Assembly (NCBI RefSeq): GCF_040147005.1
Contig: NZ_JAMSHO010000001.1
Coordinates: 1,426,001 to 1,490,000 of the forward strand
DNA length: 64,000 nucleotides
Reading direction: 5' to 3'
Source of the DNA: Halomonas sp. H10-9-1
Lineage (GTDB): Bacteria > Pseudomonadota > Gammaproteobacteria > Pseudomonadales > Halomonadaceae
Within the stretch, counting starts at the first letter, position 1. Each line of letters opens with the position of its first letter. This document shows, in pieces, positions 52,990 to 63,100 of the stretch. Below the pieces are notes generated by a model. The model was not told the origin of the DNA. It did not search any database and worked only from the letters and a program-made list of their open reading frames with translations. The translations under genes and the position numbers were made by a program.

Positions 52990-54498
52990 TCAGCGTGGCC
53001 GGGCGGCGGGAGCGCCTGCCGCCTGGCGACGCTCCTGCCAGGCGAAGTAGAGGAACAGCCCACCCATCACCAGGTAGCCCAGGGTGTAGTCACCGGCGGC
53101 ATTGAAGGCGAGCTTCGGCGCGTGCATCAGCCCCACGAAGGAGAAGCCCGCGGCCACGACGGCGAAGGCGGCGGCGCGGCGGAACTGGTGATCAATCACG
53201 GCCACCGTCATGGCCCCGAGGAAGATCGCCGTGAACATGGCGCCCTGGCCCAGGGGCACCACGCCGCTGGAGATGCCGGCAACCGTCTCCTCGGCAGCGC
53301 GGTTGAAGCGGGTCATCACGTAGTTGGCGAAGTAGGGCAGCATGGCCAGCGCCACCGCCGGGTAGTAGCGGGTGTCGTTGGACTGGAAGGCGGTGGCGAT
53401 CATCGACATGCCGACGAACACCAGGATCGGCGCCACCACCGAGACCGGGATGATGGCGGCCAGTGCCGCGATCAGCCCAAACATGGTGGCGATGGCATAG
53501 ACGGCGCCATTGAGGATGCTGTAGCCACGGCCGGCGCCCATCCACTTGGCGCCCACGGTGGCGATATAGACGGTGGTCGGGAAGACCCCGCCGAACAGGG
53601 CGCCGAGCATGGTGCCCACGCCATCCACCGCTTGGCACTCGCGCACGTCGTACTTGTCGCCGGCGGCCTCCATGGCCTCGACGTTGTTCATGGTCTCGAT
53701 GGCGTTGTACAGCGTGATCGGCAGCACCACAGTGAGCACCGCCAGCATGCCGGTGAACAGCAGCCCCAGGCCCTCGAACCAGGCCAGGTTGGGCATCAGC
53801 GGGTAGAAGCCCAGGTGGGTGAAGGCATCGCTGAAGCGCTCGCCGCCGGCGTCGCCGATCAGGTAGGCCATGGCGGTGCCCACCACGATGGCGAACAGCG
53901 AGGTGGGCAGGCGCAGCGGCATGCTGACCCGGGCCACCAGGCCGACGATGATGATCGCCAGCACTAGCAGGCCGATCACCGGTATCTCCAGGGTCTTGAA
54001 GAGCATCTCACCGGCGATAAAGGTCAAGGCAACGCCAGCGACCGCCCCCAGCATCGCCGCCCGCGGCAGGTGGTGTTGCACCCAGCGGCCGATCAGGCTG
54101 ATGGCGGCTTCGATGGCGCCGCTGATGAAGCAGGCCGCCACCGCCACCTTCCAGGCCAGCTCCGGGTCGCCGGTGAGCTGCTTGGCAGGGAGCAGCACGC
54201 CGAACAGGAAGACAAACATCACCGGAGTGGAGATGCCGTAGGAGAGGGCGGTGACGTCGGCACGGTTCTCCTTGCGGGCCAGGCGCGCCGCGCTCCAGGC
54301 GTAGTAGAAGTTGCCCACCATCACCGCCACGGCGGCGCCGGGCAGCACCTGCCCGAAGACGATGGATGCGGGAAACTCCATGCCGAGCATGGTGATGGCG
54401 ATGATCACGAAGTTGGCGATGTTGTTCTGGAACAGGGCGAAGAAGGCGTCGGTATCCTCCTTCTTGTACCAGGGGTAGTGCACGGGGGGAGCCGCCAT
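52990..54498 (-). CDS. NCS2-family purine/pyrimidine permease
   Basis: The 502-residue protein has about 12-14 hydrophobic helices and motifs of the AzgA/NCS2 group (LTALSYGIST-like ADVTALSYGISTPVMFV; VSVVAPILVFVGMSMI). These proteins import nucleobases or related compounds with protons or sodium; the substrate cannot be fixed from sequence. A RutR-like dyad overlaps its promoter, which would fit pyrimidine or purine control. The start MAAPPVHYPWYKKED has GGAG upstream (TGGAGCCTC region on the complementary strand). Confidence 0.8.
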   Translation of the reverse strand: MAAPPVHYPWYKKEDTDAFFALFQNNIANFVIIAITMLGMEFPASIVFGQVLPGAAVAVMVGNFYYAWSAARLARKENRADVTALSYGISTPVMFVFLFGVLLPAKQLTGDPELAWKVAVAACFISGAIEAAISLIGRWVQHHLPRAAMLGAVAGVALTFIAGEMLFKTLEIPVIGLLVLAIIIVGLVARVSMPLRLPTSLFAIVVGTAMAYLIGDAGGERFSDAFTHLGFYPLMPNLAWFEGLGLLFTGMLAVLTVVLPITLYNAIETMNNVEAMEAAGDKYDVRECQAVDGVGTMLGALFGGVFPTTVYIATVGAKWMGAGRGYSILNGAVYAIATMFGLIAALAAIIPVSVVAPILVFVGMSMIATAFQSNDTRYYPAVALAMLPYFANYVMTRFNRAAEETVAGISSGVVPLGQGAMFTAIFLGAMTVAVIDHQFRRAAAFAVVAAGFSFVGLMHAPKLAFNAAGDYTLGYLVMGGLFLYFAWQERRQAAGAPAARPR

Positions 54499-54544
54499 GG
54501 TGGAGCCTCTTGATTGTTGGGTTATTGGAACAAGGCCGAGAGGC

Positions 54545-54574
54545 AGTCTGGCTGAAACCTGACTGTTTGGTCAA
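54545..54574 (-). promoter_or_regulatory. Predicted promoter and operator of the NCS2 permease
   Basis: On the minus strand TTGACC and CAGACT are 18 bases apart. The -35 lies in a dyad TTGACCA-AA-CAGTCAG (54559-54574) whose first half is a perfect RutR half-site (TTGACCA) and whose second half is partial. Confidence 0.4.
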
Positions 54575-54665
54575 ACCTGGCCGTTCCACGGGTGCCGCGT
54601 GGCGCCCCGGGCCCCGGCGGCGATGGATCGATGACTCTGGAGGGCGAGAATTCTACCCGAAACGC

Positions 54666-54692
54666 AGACGCCCGGGCAGGGCCCGGGCGTCT
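54666..54692 (-). terminator. Terminator after phhC
   Basis: A 12-bp stem (AGACGCCCGGGC with its complement) with a three-base loop is followed on the minus strand by GCGTTTC, just past the aminotransferase stop. Confidence 0.75.
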
Positions 54693-54714
54693 GGTGGCGA
54701 TGCAGGCGCGGCGA

Positions 54715-55902
54715 TCAGTTGACCGCGGCAACCGCCTTGGCCAGGTAGGGCAGGTTCGCGTGGGAGAAACCTGCCACGTTGGCGCGGCCGGAGCGCACCA
54801 TGTAGATGCCGAACTCGTCGCGCAGGCGGTCGACCTGCTCCGGCGTCAGGCCGGTGTAGCTGAACATGCCGCGCTGCTCGGCGATATGCGCATACTTCTG
54901 GTCCAGGCCGTAGGGTGCCAGCGCCTCGACGAAGTCGCGACGCAGGGTATTGATGCGGTCGCGCATCTCGGTGAGCTCCTCGCGCCAGATGACGGCGAGC
55001 TCCGCGGAGTGCAGGATCTCGCTGACGATGGCGCCGCCGTGGGCCGGCGGGTTGGAGTAGTTCTCACGGGCGACGATGGCCACCTGGGAGCGCACATTCT
55101 CCATCTGCTCGGCATCCTTCGCCACCATGATCAGGCAGCCGGTGCGCTCGCAGTAGATGCCGAAGTTCTTGGAACAGGAGCTGGTGATGATCACCTCGTC
55201 GAGGCTCTCGGCCAGCAGGCGCACCCCGTAGGCGTCCTCGTCCAGGCCTTCGCCGAAGCCCTGGTAGGCGAAGTCGACCAGCGGCAGCAGGTTGCGCTCG
55301 CGAACCACTTCCAGTACCTGCTGCCACTGGGCCTGGGAGAGGTCGAAACCGGTGGGGTTGTGGCAGCAGGCGTGCAGCAGCACCACGTCGCCGTGTGGAA
55401 TCTGCTTGAGCGCACCGAGCATGCCGTCGAAGTCCAGGCGGTTCTCGGCGTCCACGTAGGGGTACTTGTGCAGCTCGATGCCCGCGGCGGTGAAGATGCC
55501 GTGGTGGTTGGGCCAGGTGGGGTCGGAGAGCCAGATGCCCTTGCCGGGCAGCATCTTGGCGATGAAGTCCGCCGCCAGGCGCAGGGCGCCGGTGCCGCCG
55601 GGGGACTGGGTGGCGCTGGCGCGACCGGCCGCGAGTACCGGCGAACCCTCGCCGAACACCATGGGCAGGATCGCCGCGCCATACTCCAGCGCCCCGTGGG
55701 AGCCGATGTAGGTCTTGGTGGTCTCGTTCTTGAGCAGCAGGGCCTCGGCTTCCTTGACGGCGCGCATCACCGGGGTATTGCCCTGGGCGTCCTTGTAGAC
55801 GCCGACGCCGAGATCGACCTTCTGAGGATTGGTGTCCTTCTTGAAGGCCTCGATCAGACCGAGGATGGCATCCCCGGGAACCCGCTCAATGTGTTCGAAC
55901 AT
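54715..55902 (-). CDS. phhC: Aromatic/aspartate aminotransferase (PhhC/TyrB-like)
   Basis: The 395-residue class I aminotransferase has the PLP lysine Lys245 in SSCSKNFGIYCERTG and ACCHNPTG (Asn182) in the cofactor site. It transfers amino groups between tyrosine, phenylalanine or aspartate and 2-oxoglutarate. Adjacency to phhB suggests an aromatic role as in Pseudomonas phhABC. The start directly abuts the phhB stop. Substrate preference against AspC is not certain. Confidence 0.88.
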   Translation of the reverse strand: MFEHIERVPGDAILGLIEAFKKDTNPQKVDLGVGVYKDAQGNTPVMRAVKEAEALLLKNETTKTYIGSHGALEYGAAILPMVFGEGSPVLAAGRASATQSPGGTGALRLAADFIAKMLPGKGIWLSDPTWPNHHGIFTAAGIELHKYPYVDAENRLDFDGMLGALKQIPHGDVVLLHACCHNPTGFDLSQAQWQQVLEVVRERNLLPLVDFAYQGFGEGLDEDAYGVRLLAESLDEVIITSSCSKNFGIYCERTGCLIMVAKDAEQMENVRSQVAIVARENYSNPPAHGGAIVSEILHSAELAVIWREELTEMRDRINTLRRDFVEALAPYGLDQKYAHIAEQRGMFSYTGLTPEQVDRLRDEFGIYMVRSGRANVAGFSHANLPYLAKAVAAVN

Positions 55903-56241
55903 TTATTTCGCTACCTCATCGGTTCTGGCGGCAAGAATGAAGTCATTGCGGTGCAGCCCCTTGATCTTGTGTGACCACCAGGTCACGGTGACCCGGCCCC
56001 ATTCGGTCAGCAGGGCCGGGTGGTGATCCGCCTGCTGGGCGAGATCGCCGACGCGGTTGGTGAAGTCCAGGGCCTGCACGAAATCCTTGAACGTGAAGGT
56101 TCGTTCAAGCTTCATGATGCCATCGCGCTCGACGATCCGCCACTCGGGAACCGCGTTGCCAAGCGCCTTCATCTCCTCCTCGGTGACCGTCGGGGCGCCG
56201 ACGCGGCAGGCCTCGCAGGACTCTCTGGAAAGCTGGCCCAT
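55903..56241 (-). CDS. phhB: Pterin-4a-carbinolamine dehydratase PhhB
   Basis: The 112-residue protein matches the PCD/DCoH family, with the catalytic segment [20 protein letters not shown] containing the two His residues (73, 74). It regenerates the tetrahydropterin cofactor of phenylalanine hydroxylase. The start [15 protein letters not shown] has GGAG-type sequence upstream. In Pseudomonas it lies between phhA and phhC; here recQ lies upstream and no phhA is present in the window. Confidence 0.93.
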   Translation of the reverse strand: MGQLSRESCEACRVGAPTVTEEEMKALGNAVPEWRIVERDGIMKLERTFTFKDFVQALDFTNRVGDLAQQADHHPALLTEWGRVTVTWWSHKIKGLHRNDFILAARTDEVAK

Positions 56242-56339
56242 GGTCGTCTCCTGGATCGGGGGTTCACCCCGAAAGGTCGTGGAGGCGGCGCGTGGCGTCA
56301 AGTGCTGGAGCCAGGAGGCGCGCGCTCCGGCGCCGGGGC

Positions 56340-58310
<1,971 letters not shown>

Positions 58311-58384
58311 GGCGGGGCGCTTTGTATGGATGAATGTCCAGTATAGGTGCCTTGGCCGCCGTTGTCTTCCTCGCGCCGGGCCAC

Positions 58385-58440
58385 TCTGGTCTCAGGCGTC
58401 CGCCTGGGCGCGTCTGGTTTCAGGCATCCGCCAGGGCGCG
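58385..58440. repeat. Tandem duplication at the 3' end of the GGDEF gene
   Basis: Two adjacent 28-base copies (58385-58412 and 58413-58440) differ at three positions. The inner copy spans the last codons and stop of the GGDEF gene; the outer copy lies past the stop. Confidence 0.9.
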
Positions 58441-59319
58441 GTTGCGGCCGTCGCCCTTGGCGGCGTAGAGCCGGTGGTCGGCACGCGCGATTAGCTGACG
58501 GTGCTCCTCGCCGATGCGGTGTTCGGCGATGCCGATGCTGACCGTGACGGGATTCTCCACGCCGAAGTCGTGCCCGGCGATCGCGTCGCACAGCCGCTCC
58601 GCCAGGACCAGTGCACGGCATTTCGGCGTCAGCGGCAGCAGCAGGGCGAACTCCTCGCCCCCCATGCGTGCTACCAGGTCCTCCTCCCGCAGCGTCTCCT
58701 GGCAGAGGCGCGCTACCTCGTGCAGTACCTCGTCGCCCTGGAGGTGGCCGTAGGTGTCGTTGATGCTCTTGAAGTGGTCGATGTCGAGGATCATCAGCGA
58801 CAGCGGCGTGGTGTGTCGGTTGCTGAGTGACACGGCCTCCTCGAGACGCGCCATCAGGCAGCGGCGATTGGCGACGCCGGTGAGGTCGTCGGTGTCGGAG
58901 AGGCGGCGCAGGCGAGCCTCCTCGGCCACCTGCTCGGAGATGTCCATCAGCATGCCGTGCCACAGCACGCCATCCTTGGCGGGGGTGGGCTGGGCGCGCA
59001 GGGCGACCCAGCGCATGCCGTGTCCCTTGAGGGGCAGCCGGAAGCGGGTGCTCACTGGAGTCTGTCCGCGCACCGAGCGCTCCAGTGCCGCCATCAGGCG
59101 TGGGTAATCCTCTTCGACCAGGCGGTCCAGGGCAGGGCGGGCATCCTCGGCGAGTCGCTCCGGGGCGATGCCGATCAGGCGGACGCCGCCGCCGGCCAGG
59201 TAGGGGAAACGTAGCCGCCCGTCATGGTGACGGTGCAGTTGGAAGATGACCCCGGGCAGCCGGTCGATGGCCGCGGCATCAGCCTCCCTCCCGCCCGGCA
59301 TGACTGTGCTCGACGTCAT
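58420..59319 (-). CDS. Diguanylate cyclase with N-terminal PAS-like domain
   Basis: The 299-residue protein has a PAS-like sensory region (about 15-130) followed by a GGDEF domain with active-site GGEEF (220-224). An inhibitory I-site RxxD (Arg211-Asp214) lies exactly five residues upstream, so it likely makes cyclic di-GMP and is product-inhibited. No transmembrane helix is visible, so the input is cytosolic and unknown. AAGGA precedes the ATG. Confidence 0.93.
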   Translation of the reverse strand: MTSSTVMPGGREADAAAIDRLPGVIFQLHRHHDGRLRFPYLAGGGVRLIGIAPERLAEDARPALDRLVEEDYPRLMAALERSVRGQTPVSTRFRLPLKGHGMRWVALRAQPTPAKDGVLWHGMLMDISEQVAEEARLRRLSDTDDLTGVANRRCLMARLEEAVSLSNRHTTPLSLMILDIDHFKSINDTYGHLQGDEVLHEVARLCQETLREEDLVARMGGEEFALLLPLTPKCRALVLAERLCDAIAGHDFGVENPVTVSIGIAEHRIGEEHRQLIARADHRLYAAKGDGRNRALADA

Positions 59320-59512
59320 GCGGGGTTCCTTGTTCAGTGTCCCGCTGCGTACGGGTGGTGTTCTGGTTATGGTGGGCGCGGCCCAGTGGCCGGCCTTGCG
59401 ACAAGTCTACTCTGATTTCCTGTCGTCGTGCGCTGATGGGGCTCCGCCTGACGATGTAGGAGATCGCTGACAACTTGGCGTTTCCTGCCCCTTGTCGGGA
59501 GGGCGACGTTGG

Positions 59513-60664
59513 TCAGCGTGGTGCATCATAGCGCCGGGCACGGTCCCGGGAGAAGGCTATCTGCCATAGCTGCAGATGACGGGCCCGGAAGGCACCGGCA
59601 CACGCGGAAAGGTAGTAGCGGAACATGCGCCGGGTACGCTCGCGGTAGCGGTGGGCGATCTCCGGCCAGTGGGCATCGACGTTGGCCAGCCACGCCATCA
59701 GGGTGCGGTCGTAGTCCGGGCCGAAGTTCTGCCAGTCCTCCATCAGCAGATGCGGCTCGCTGGCACGGGCGATCTGCATCGCCGACGGCAGCACCCCGTT
59801 GGGGAAGATGTACTTGTTGATCCAGGGGTCGGCGGTGATCTCGGAGTGGTTGGAGCCGATGGTGTGCAGCAGGAAGAGCCCCTCGGCTTCGAGCAGCCGC
59901 TCCACGGTGGCGAAGTAGGTGGGGTAGTTGCGGTGGCCCACATGCTCGAACATGCCGATGGAGACGATGCGGTCGAAGCTGCCCTCGAGGTCGCGGTAGT
60001 CCTGGAGCTCGATGCTCACCGGAAGCCCCGCGCAGCGCTCCCGGGCCAGCGCCGCCTGCTCCCGGGAGATGGTGATGCCGACCACCTCCACGCCGTGGTG
60101 GCGCGCGGCGTGTTCGGCGAAGCTGCCCCAGCCGCAACCGATGTCCAGCACGCGCATGCCCGGTGCCAGCGCGAGCTTGCGACAGGCGAGCTCGAGCTTG
60201 GCGCGCTGGGCCTGGTGCAGGGTATCGGCCTCTTTCCAGTAGCCGCAGGAGTAGCACATGGTGGGGTCGAGCATGCGCTCGAAGAGGTCGTTGCCGAGGT
60301 CGTAGTGGGCCTCGCCGACGATATAGGCCCGCGCCCGGCTCTGCAGGTTGAAGAAGCCGGCCTGGAGGCGATACATCAGCCGCTCAGAGGGGGTGTGGGC
60401 GCGCTCAGCGAGGCCGTGGCGCAGTAGCCGGTAGGCCATCTCATCGATGCGCTGGCACTCCCACCAGCCGTCCATGTAGGCCTCGCCGAGGCCCAGGGTG
60501 CCCTGGTGCAGCACCCGCGCAAAGAAGTCGGGGTGGTAGATGCGCAGATCCTGGGGGGCATCGCCGTTGAGGGTGACGCCGGCACCCTCGAGCAGTTCCT
60601 GAACGATGCGGCGTGCTCGAGTGTCGGGTAGGGCAATGGGGCCGACCCGAGGACCACTGGTCAT
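59513..60664 (-). CDS. cfa: Cyclopropane-fatty-acyl-phospholipid synthase Cfa
   Basis: The 383-residue SAM-dependent enzyme has the SAM loop DIGCGWGSFAEHAA and the segments GEAYMDGWWE and SIGMFEHVGHRNY typical of Cfa. It adds a methylene to membrane unsaturated fatty acids, often in stationary phase or salt and acid stress. The ATG at MTSGPRVGPI is preferred over an upstream TTG because GGAG lies eight bases before it. That GGAG and the ATG lie in one arm of an RNA hairpin. Confidence 0.93.
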   Translation of the reverse strand: MTSGPRVGPIALPDTRARRIVQELLEGAGVTLNGDAPQDLRIYHPDFFARVLHQGTLGLGEAYMDGWWECQRIDEMAYRLLRHGLAERAHTPSERLMYRLQAGFFNLQSRARAYIVGEAHYDLGNDLFERMLDPTMCYSCGYWKEADTLHQAQRAKLELACRKLALAPGMRVLDIGCGWGSFAEHAARHHGVEVVGITISREQAALARERCAGLPVSIELQDYRDLEGSFDRIVSIGMFEHVGHRNYPTYFATVERLLEAEGLFLLHTIGSNHSEITADPWINKYIFPNGVLPSAMQIARASEPHLLMEDWQNFGPDYDRTLMAWLANVDAHWPEIAHRYRERTRRMFRYYLSACAGAFRARHLQLWQIAFSRDRARRYDAPR

Positions 60665-60715
60665 GGCAGGCTCCGAGTTCAAGGTCTCGGGTATTGAGCA
60701 TAGTTGAGCCTGCCA
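60664..60715 (-). promoter_or_regulatory. Potential Shine-Dalgarno-sequestering hairpin of cfa
   Basis: On the minus strand TGGCAGGCTC (60715-60706) is fully complementary to GAGCCTGCCA (60673-60664), which contains the cfa GGAG ribosome site and the first base of the ATG. A competing inner stem (CCGAG with CTCGG) lies in the 32-base loop. A TATTGT -10-like hexamer upstream (60739-60734) would place both arms in the transcript. Confidence 0.55.
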
Positions 60716-60784
60716 GCGAGGGAAAAATCCGGCACAATACGCGGCTTATGGCATGGCTGTGATTCCTCGACCGACGGGCATGAG

Positions 60785-62269
60785 ATGACGACGACGCAAC
60801 CCCGTATCCAGTGGCTGGGCCGCTGGGGCTTCGTGCTGGCGGCCACCGGCTCGGCGGTGGGCCTGGGCAATATCTGGAAGTTTCCTTACATGACCGGCGA
60901 GTATGGCGGTGGCGCCTTCGTGCTGGTCTATCTGGTCTGCATCCTGGCGCTTGGGGTGCCGCTGATGATGGCCGAGATCGCACTGGGGCGACGCGGCCGA
61001 GGCAGCCCCATCGATGCGGTTCGCCGCGTGGCCGCCGAGTCGGGGCGCTCGGCGGCCTGGTCGCTGCTGGGCTGGATGGCGATGCTCTGTGGCTTCCTGA
61101 TCCTGTGCTTCTATGTGGTGGTGGCCGGCTGGTCCTTTGCCTACCTGTGGAAGATGCTCACCGGTGGCCTGGCCGGTGGTAGCGTCGACGACATGCTGGC
61201 GATCTTCGCGGCCAACAACGCAAGCCCCCTGAACCTGGGGTTCTGGAGCACCCTGGTGACGGTGGTTACCATGGTCATCGTCGGCAAGGGCGTGCAGGGC
61301 GGCATCGAGAAGAGCGTCGGTTGGATGATGCCCGGCATGGTGGTGATGCTGCTGGTGCTGATCCTGTATGGCGTGTTCTCCGGCGGCTTCGCCGATGCCG
61401 TGCGCTTCATGTTCGTCTTCGACGCCGGCTCGCTCTCCAGTGACGGCTTGCTGGCGGCCCTGGGACACGCCTTCTTCACGCTGTCGCTGGCCGCGGGTGC
61501 CATCCTGACCTACGGCAGCTACCTGCCGGCGCATACCTCCATTGCCCGCACGACCCTGACGGTGGCGGTGGCCGACACCCTGGTGGCGCTGATGGCGGGG
61601 CTGGCGATCTTCCCGGCCATCTTTGCCAATGGCATGAATCCCGGCGAAGGTCCGGGGCTGATCTTCATGAGCCTGCCGTTGGCCTTTCAGGCCATGCCCC
61701 TGGGCACCCTGTTCGGCGTGCTGTTCTTCGTCATGCTCTCCATGGCGGCGCTGACCTCGTCGATCTCGATGATCGAGGCCACCGTCTCCTGGCTATGCGA
61801 CCACCGGGGGCTCTCGCGTCGCGCCGCGGCCTGGACGGCGGGTGGCGTGCTGTGGGTGATCAGCACCCTGGCGATGCTCTCCTTCAACGTCGGTGCCGAC
61901 TGGACCCTGGCCGGCCGCCACCTGTTCGACTGGCTCGACTACCTCACCTCGCGCTGGATGATGCCGCTGGGCGGCCTGGGCATGGCGCTGCTGGTCGGTT
62001 TCGTGCTGCGCGCGGCCCCGCTCCACGAGGAGCTGCAGCTGGGCTCGGCCTGGCATGCCCTGTGGCTGTTCATGGTGCGCTACGTCAGCCCCCTGGGGAT
62101 CCTGGTAATCTTCGTGGATGCCCTGGGTATCGTGGCCGTGGAGTTCGGTTCACACTGGCCCATCCTGCTGGGGCTGCTGTTGCTCTTCGCCCTGGTGGGG
62201 GAGCTGGCCAGCCCCAGGCTGCGCCCCACCCTGACGGATGATGCCGGATCACGAGAGGGAGCCGAATGA
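60785..62269 (+). CDS. Sodium-dependent transporter of the SNF/NSS family
   Basis: The 494-residue protein has about 12 hydrophobic helices. The NSS family signature SAVGLGNIWKFPYM lies in helix 1 (about residues 20-33) with its unwound Gly-Asn sodium site. Bacterial members such as LeuT and TnaT import amino acids with Na+, fitting a halophile; the substrate is not known. An upstream TTG frame was rejected because it lies over the cfa leader. Its stop overlaps an ATG four bases before the cobA GTG. Confidence 0.88.
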   Translation: MTTTQPRIQWLGRWGFVLAATGSAVGLGNIWKFPYMTGEYGGGAFVLVYLVCILALGVPLMMAEIALGRRGRGSPIDAVRRVAAESGRSAAWSLLGWMAMLCGFLILCFYVVVAGWSFAYLWKMLTGGLAGGSVDDMLAIFAANNASPLNLGFWSTLVTVVTMVIVGKGVQGGIEKSVGWMMPGMVVMLLVLILYGVFSGGFADAVRFMFVFDAGSLSSDGLLAALGHAFFTLSLAAGAILTYGSYLPAHTSIARTTLTVAVADTLVALMAGLAIFPAIFANGMNPGEGPGLIFMSLPLAFQAMPLGTLFGVLFFVMLSMAALTSSISMIEATVSWLCDHRGLSRRAAAWTAGGVLWVISTLAMLSFNVGADWTLAGRHLFDWLDYLTSRWMMPLGGLGMALLVGFVLRAAPLHEELQLGSAWHALWLFMVRYVSPLGILVIFVDALGIVAVEFGSHWPILLGLLLLFALVGELASPRLRPTLTDDAGSREGAE

Positions 62270-63100
62270 GTGCCGACAGAGACCCACGGGGGGGGCGCCC
62301 CGGCGCAAGCCAAGCCGCGGGGCATGGTCAGCCTGGTGGGCGCGGGCCCCGGCGACCCCGAGCTGCTGACCCTCAAGGCGCTGCGGCGTCTCGAGGCGGC
62401 CGAGGTCATCCTCCATGACCGCCTGGTGAGCCCCGAGGTGCTGGCCATGGCCAATCCCGCCGCCCGGCGGCTGTATGTCGGCAAGGCGCGATCCTTCCAT
62501 AGCCTGCCCCAGGCCGAGATCAACCAGGCGCTGGTCGACTGGGCATGCCAAGGCAAGCGGGTGGTGCGCCTCAAGGGCGGTGACCCCTTCATCTTCGGGC
62601 GCGGCGGCGAGGAGCTCGAACGCCTGGCCGAGGCCGGCGTTGACTTCGAGGTGATCCCCGGCATCACCGCCGCCTCGGGCTGCGCCGCCTACGCCGGCAT
62701 TCCGCTGACCCACCGCGACTACGCCCAGTCGGTGCGCTTCATCACCGGCCACCTCAAGAACGGTAGTGCCGATCTCGACTGGCCGGCGCTGGCGAGTCGA
62801 GGCCAGACCCTGGTCTTCTACATGGGCCTGCATGGCCTGCCCGAGATCTGCCGTCAGTTGGTCGCTCACGGCCTGCCGGGCGAGACCCCGGTGGCGCTGA
62901 TCGAACAGGGCTCCACGGCCCGTCAGCGAGTGCACCGGGCGAGCCTTGCCAGCCTGCCGGGGGAGCTGCTCGGGGTCGGCGTCAAGCCGCCCACCCTGAT
63001 CATCGTCGGTGGCGTGGTGGCGTTGCATGACCGCCTGGCCTGGTTCGAGACGGCCCAGGCCGGAACCGCCGGCTGGGAAACCACCGGGCGCCGCGGCTAG
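62270..63100 (+). CDS. cobA: Uroporphyrinogen-III C-methyltransferase CobA
   Basis: The 276-residue SAM-dependent methyltransferase has [19 protein letters not shown], the [16 protein letters not shown] motif and IPGITAASG. It methylates uroporphyrinogen III to precorrin-2, the branch to siroheme and cobalamin. The GTG start has AGGGAG eight bases upstream. An ATG four bases earlier is in another frame; an eight-G run at 62288-62295 lies just after both. An internal ATG (MVSLVG, position 62324) is a third option. Confidence 0.93.
   Translation: MPTETHGGGAPAQAKPRGMVSLVGAGPGDPELLTLKALRRLEAAEVILHDRLVSPEVLAMANPAARRLYVGKARSFHSLPQAEINQALVDWACQGKRVVRLKGGDPFIFGRGGEELERLAEAGVDFEVIPGITAASGCAAYAGIPLTHRDYAQSVRFITGHLKNGSADLDWPALASRGQTLVFYMGLHGLPEICRQLVAHGLPGETPVALIEQGSTARQRVHRASLASLPGELLGVGVKPPTLIIVGGVVALHDRLAWFETAQAGTAGWETTGRRG

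Noticed and set aside
59320..59512. Possible small genes between the GGDEF gene and cfa
   Set aside because: The short frames here have no ribosome site and no recognisable sequence. I see only leader or promoter space for the GGDEF gene.
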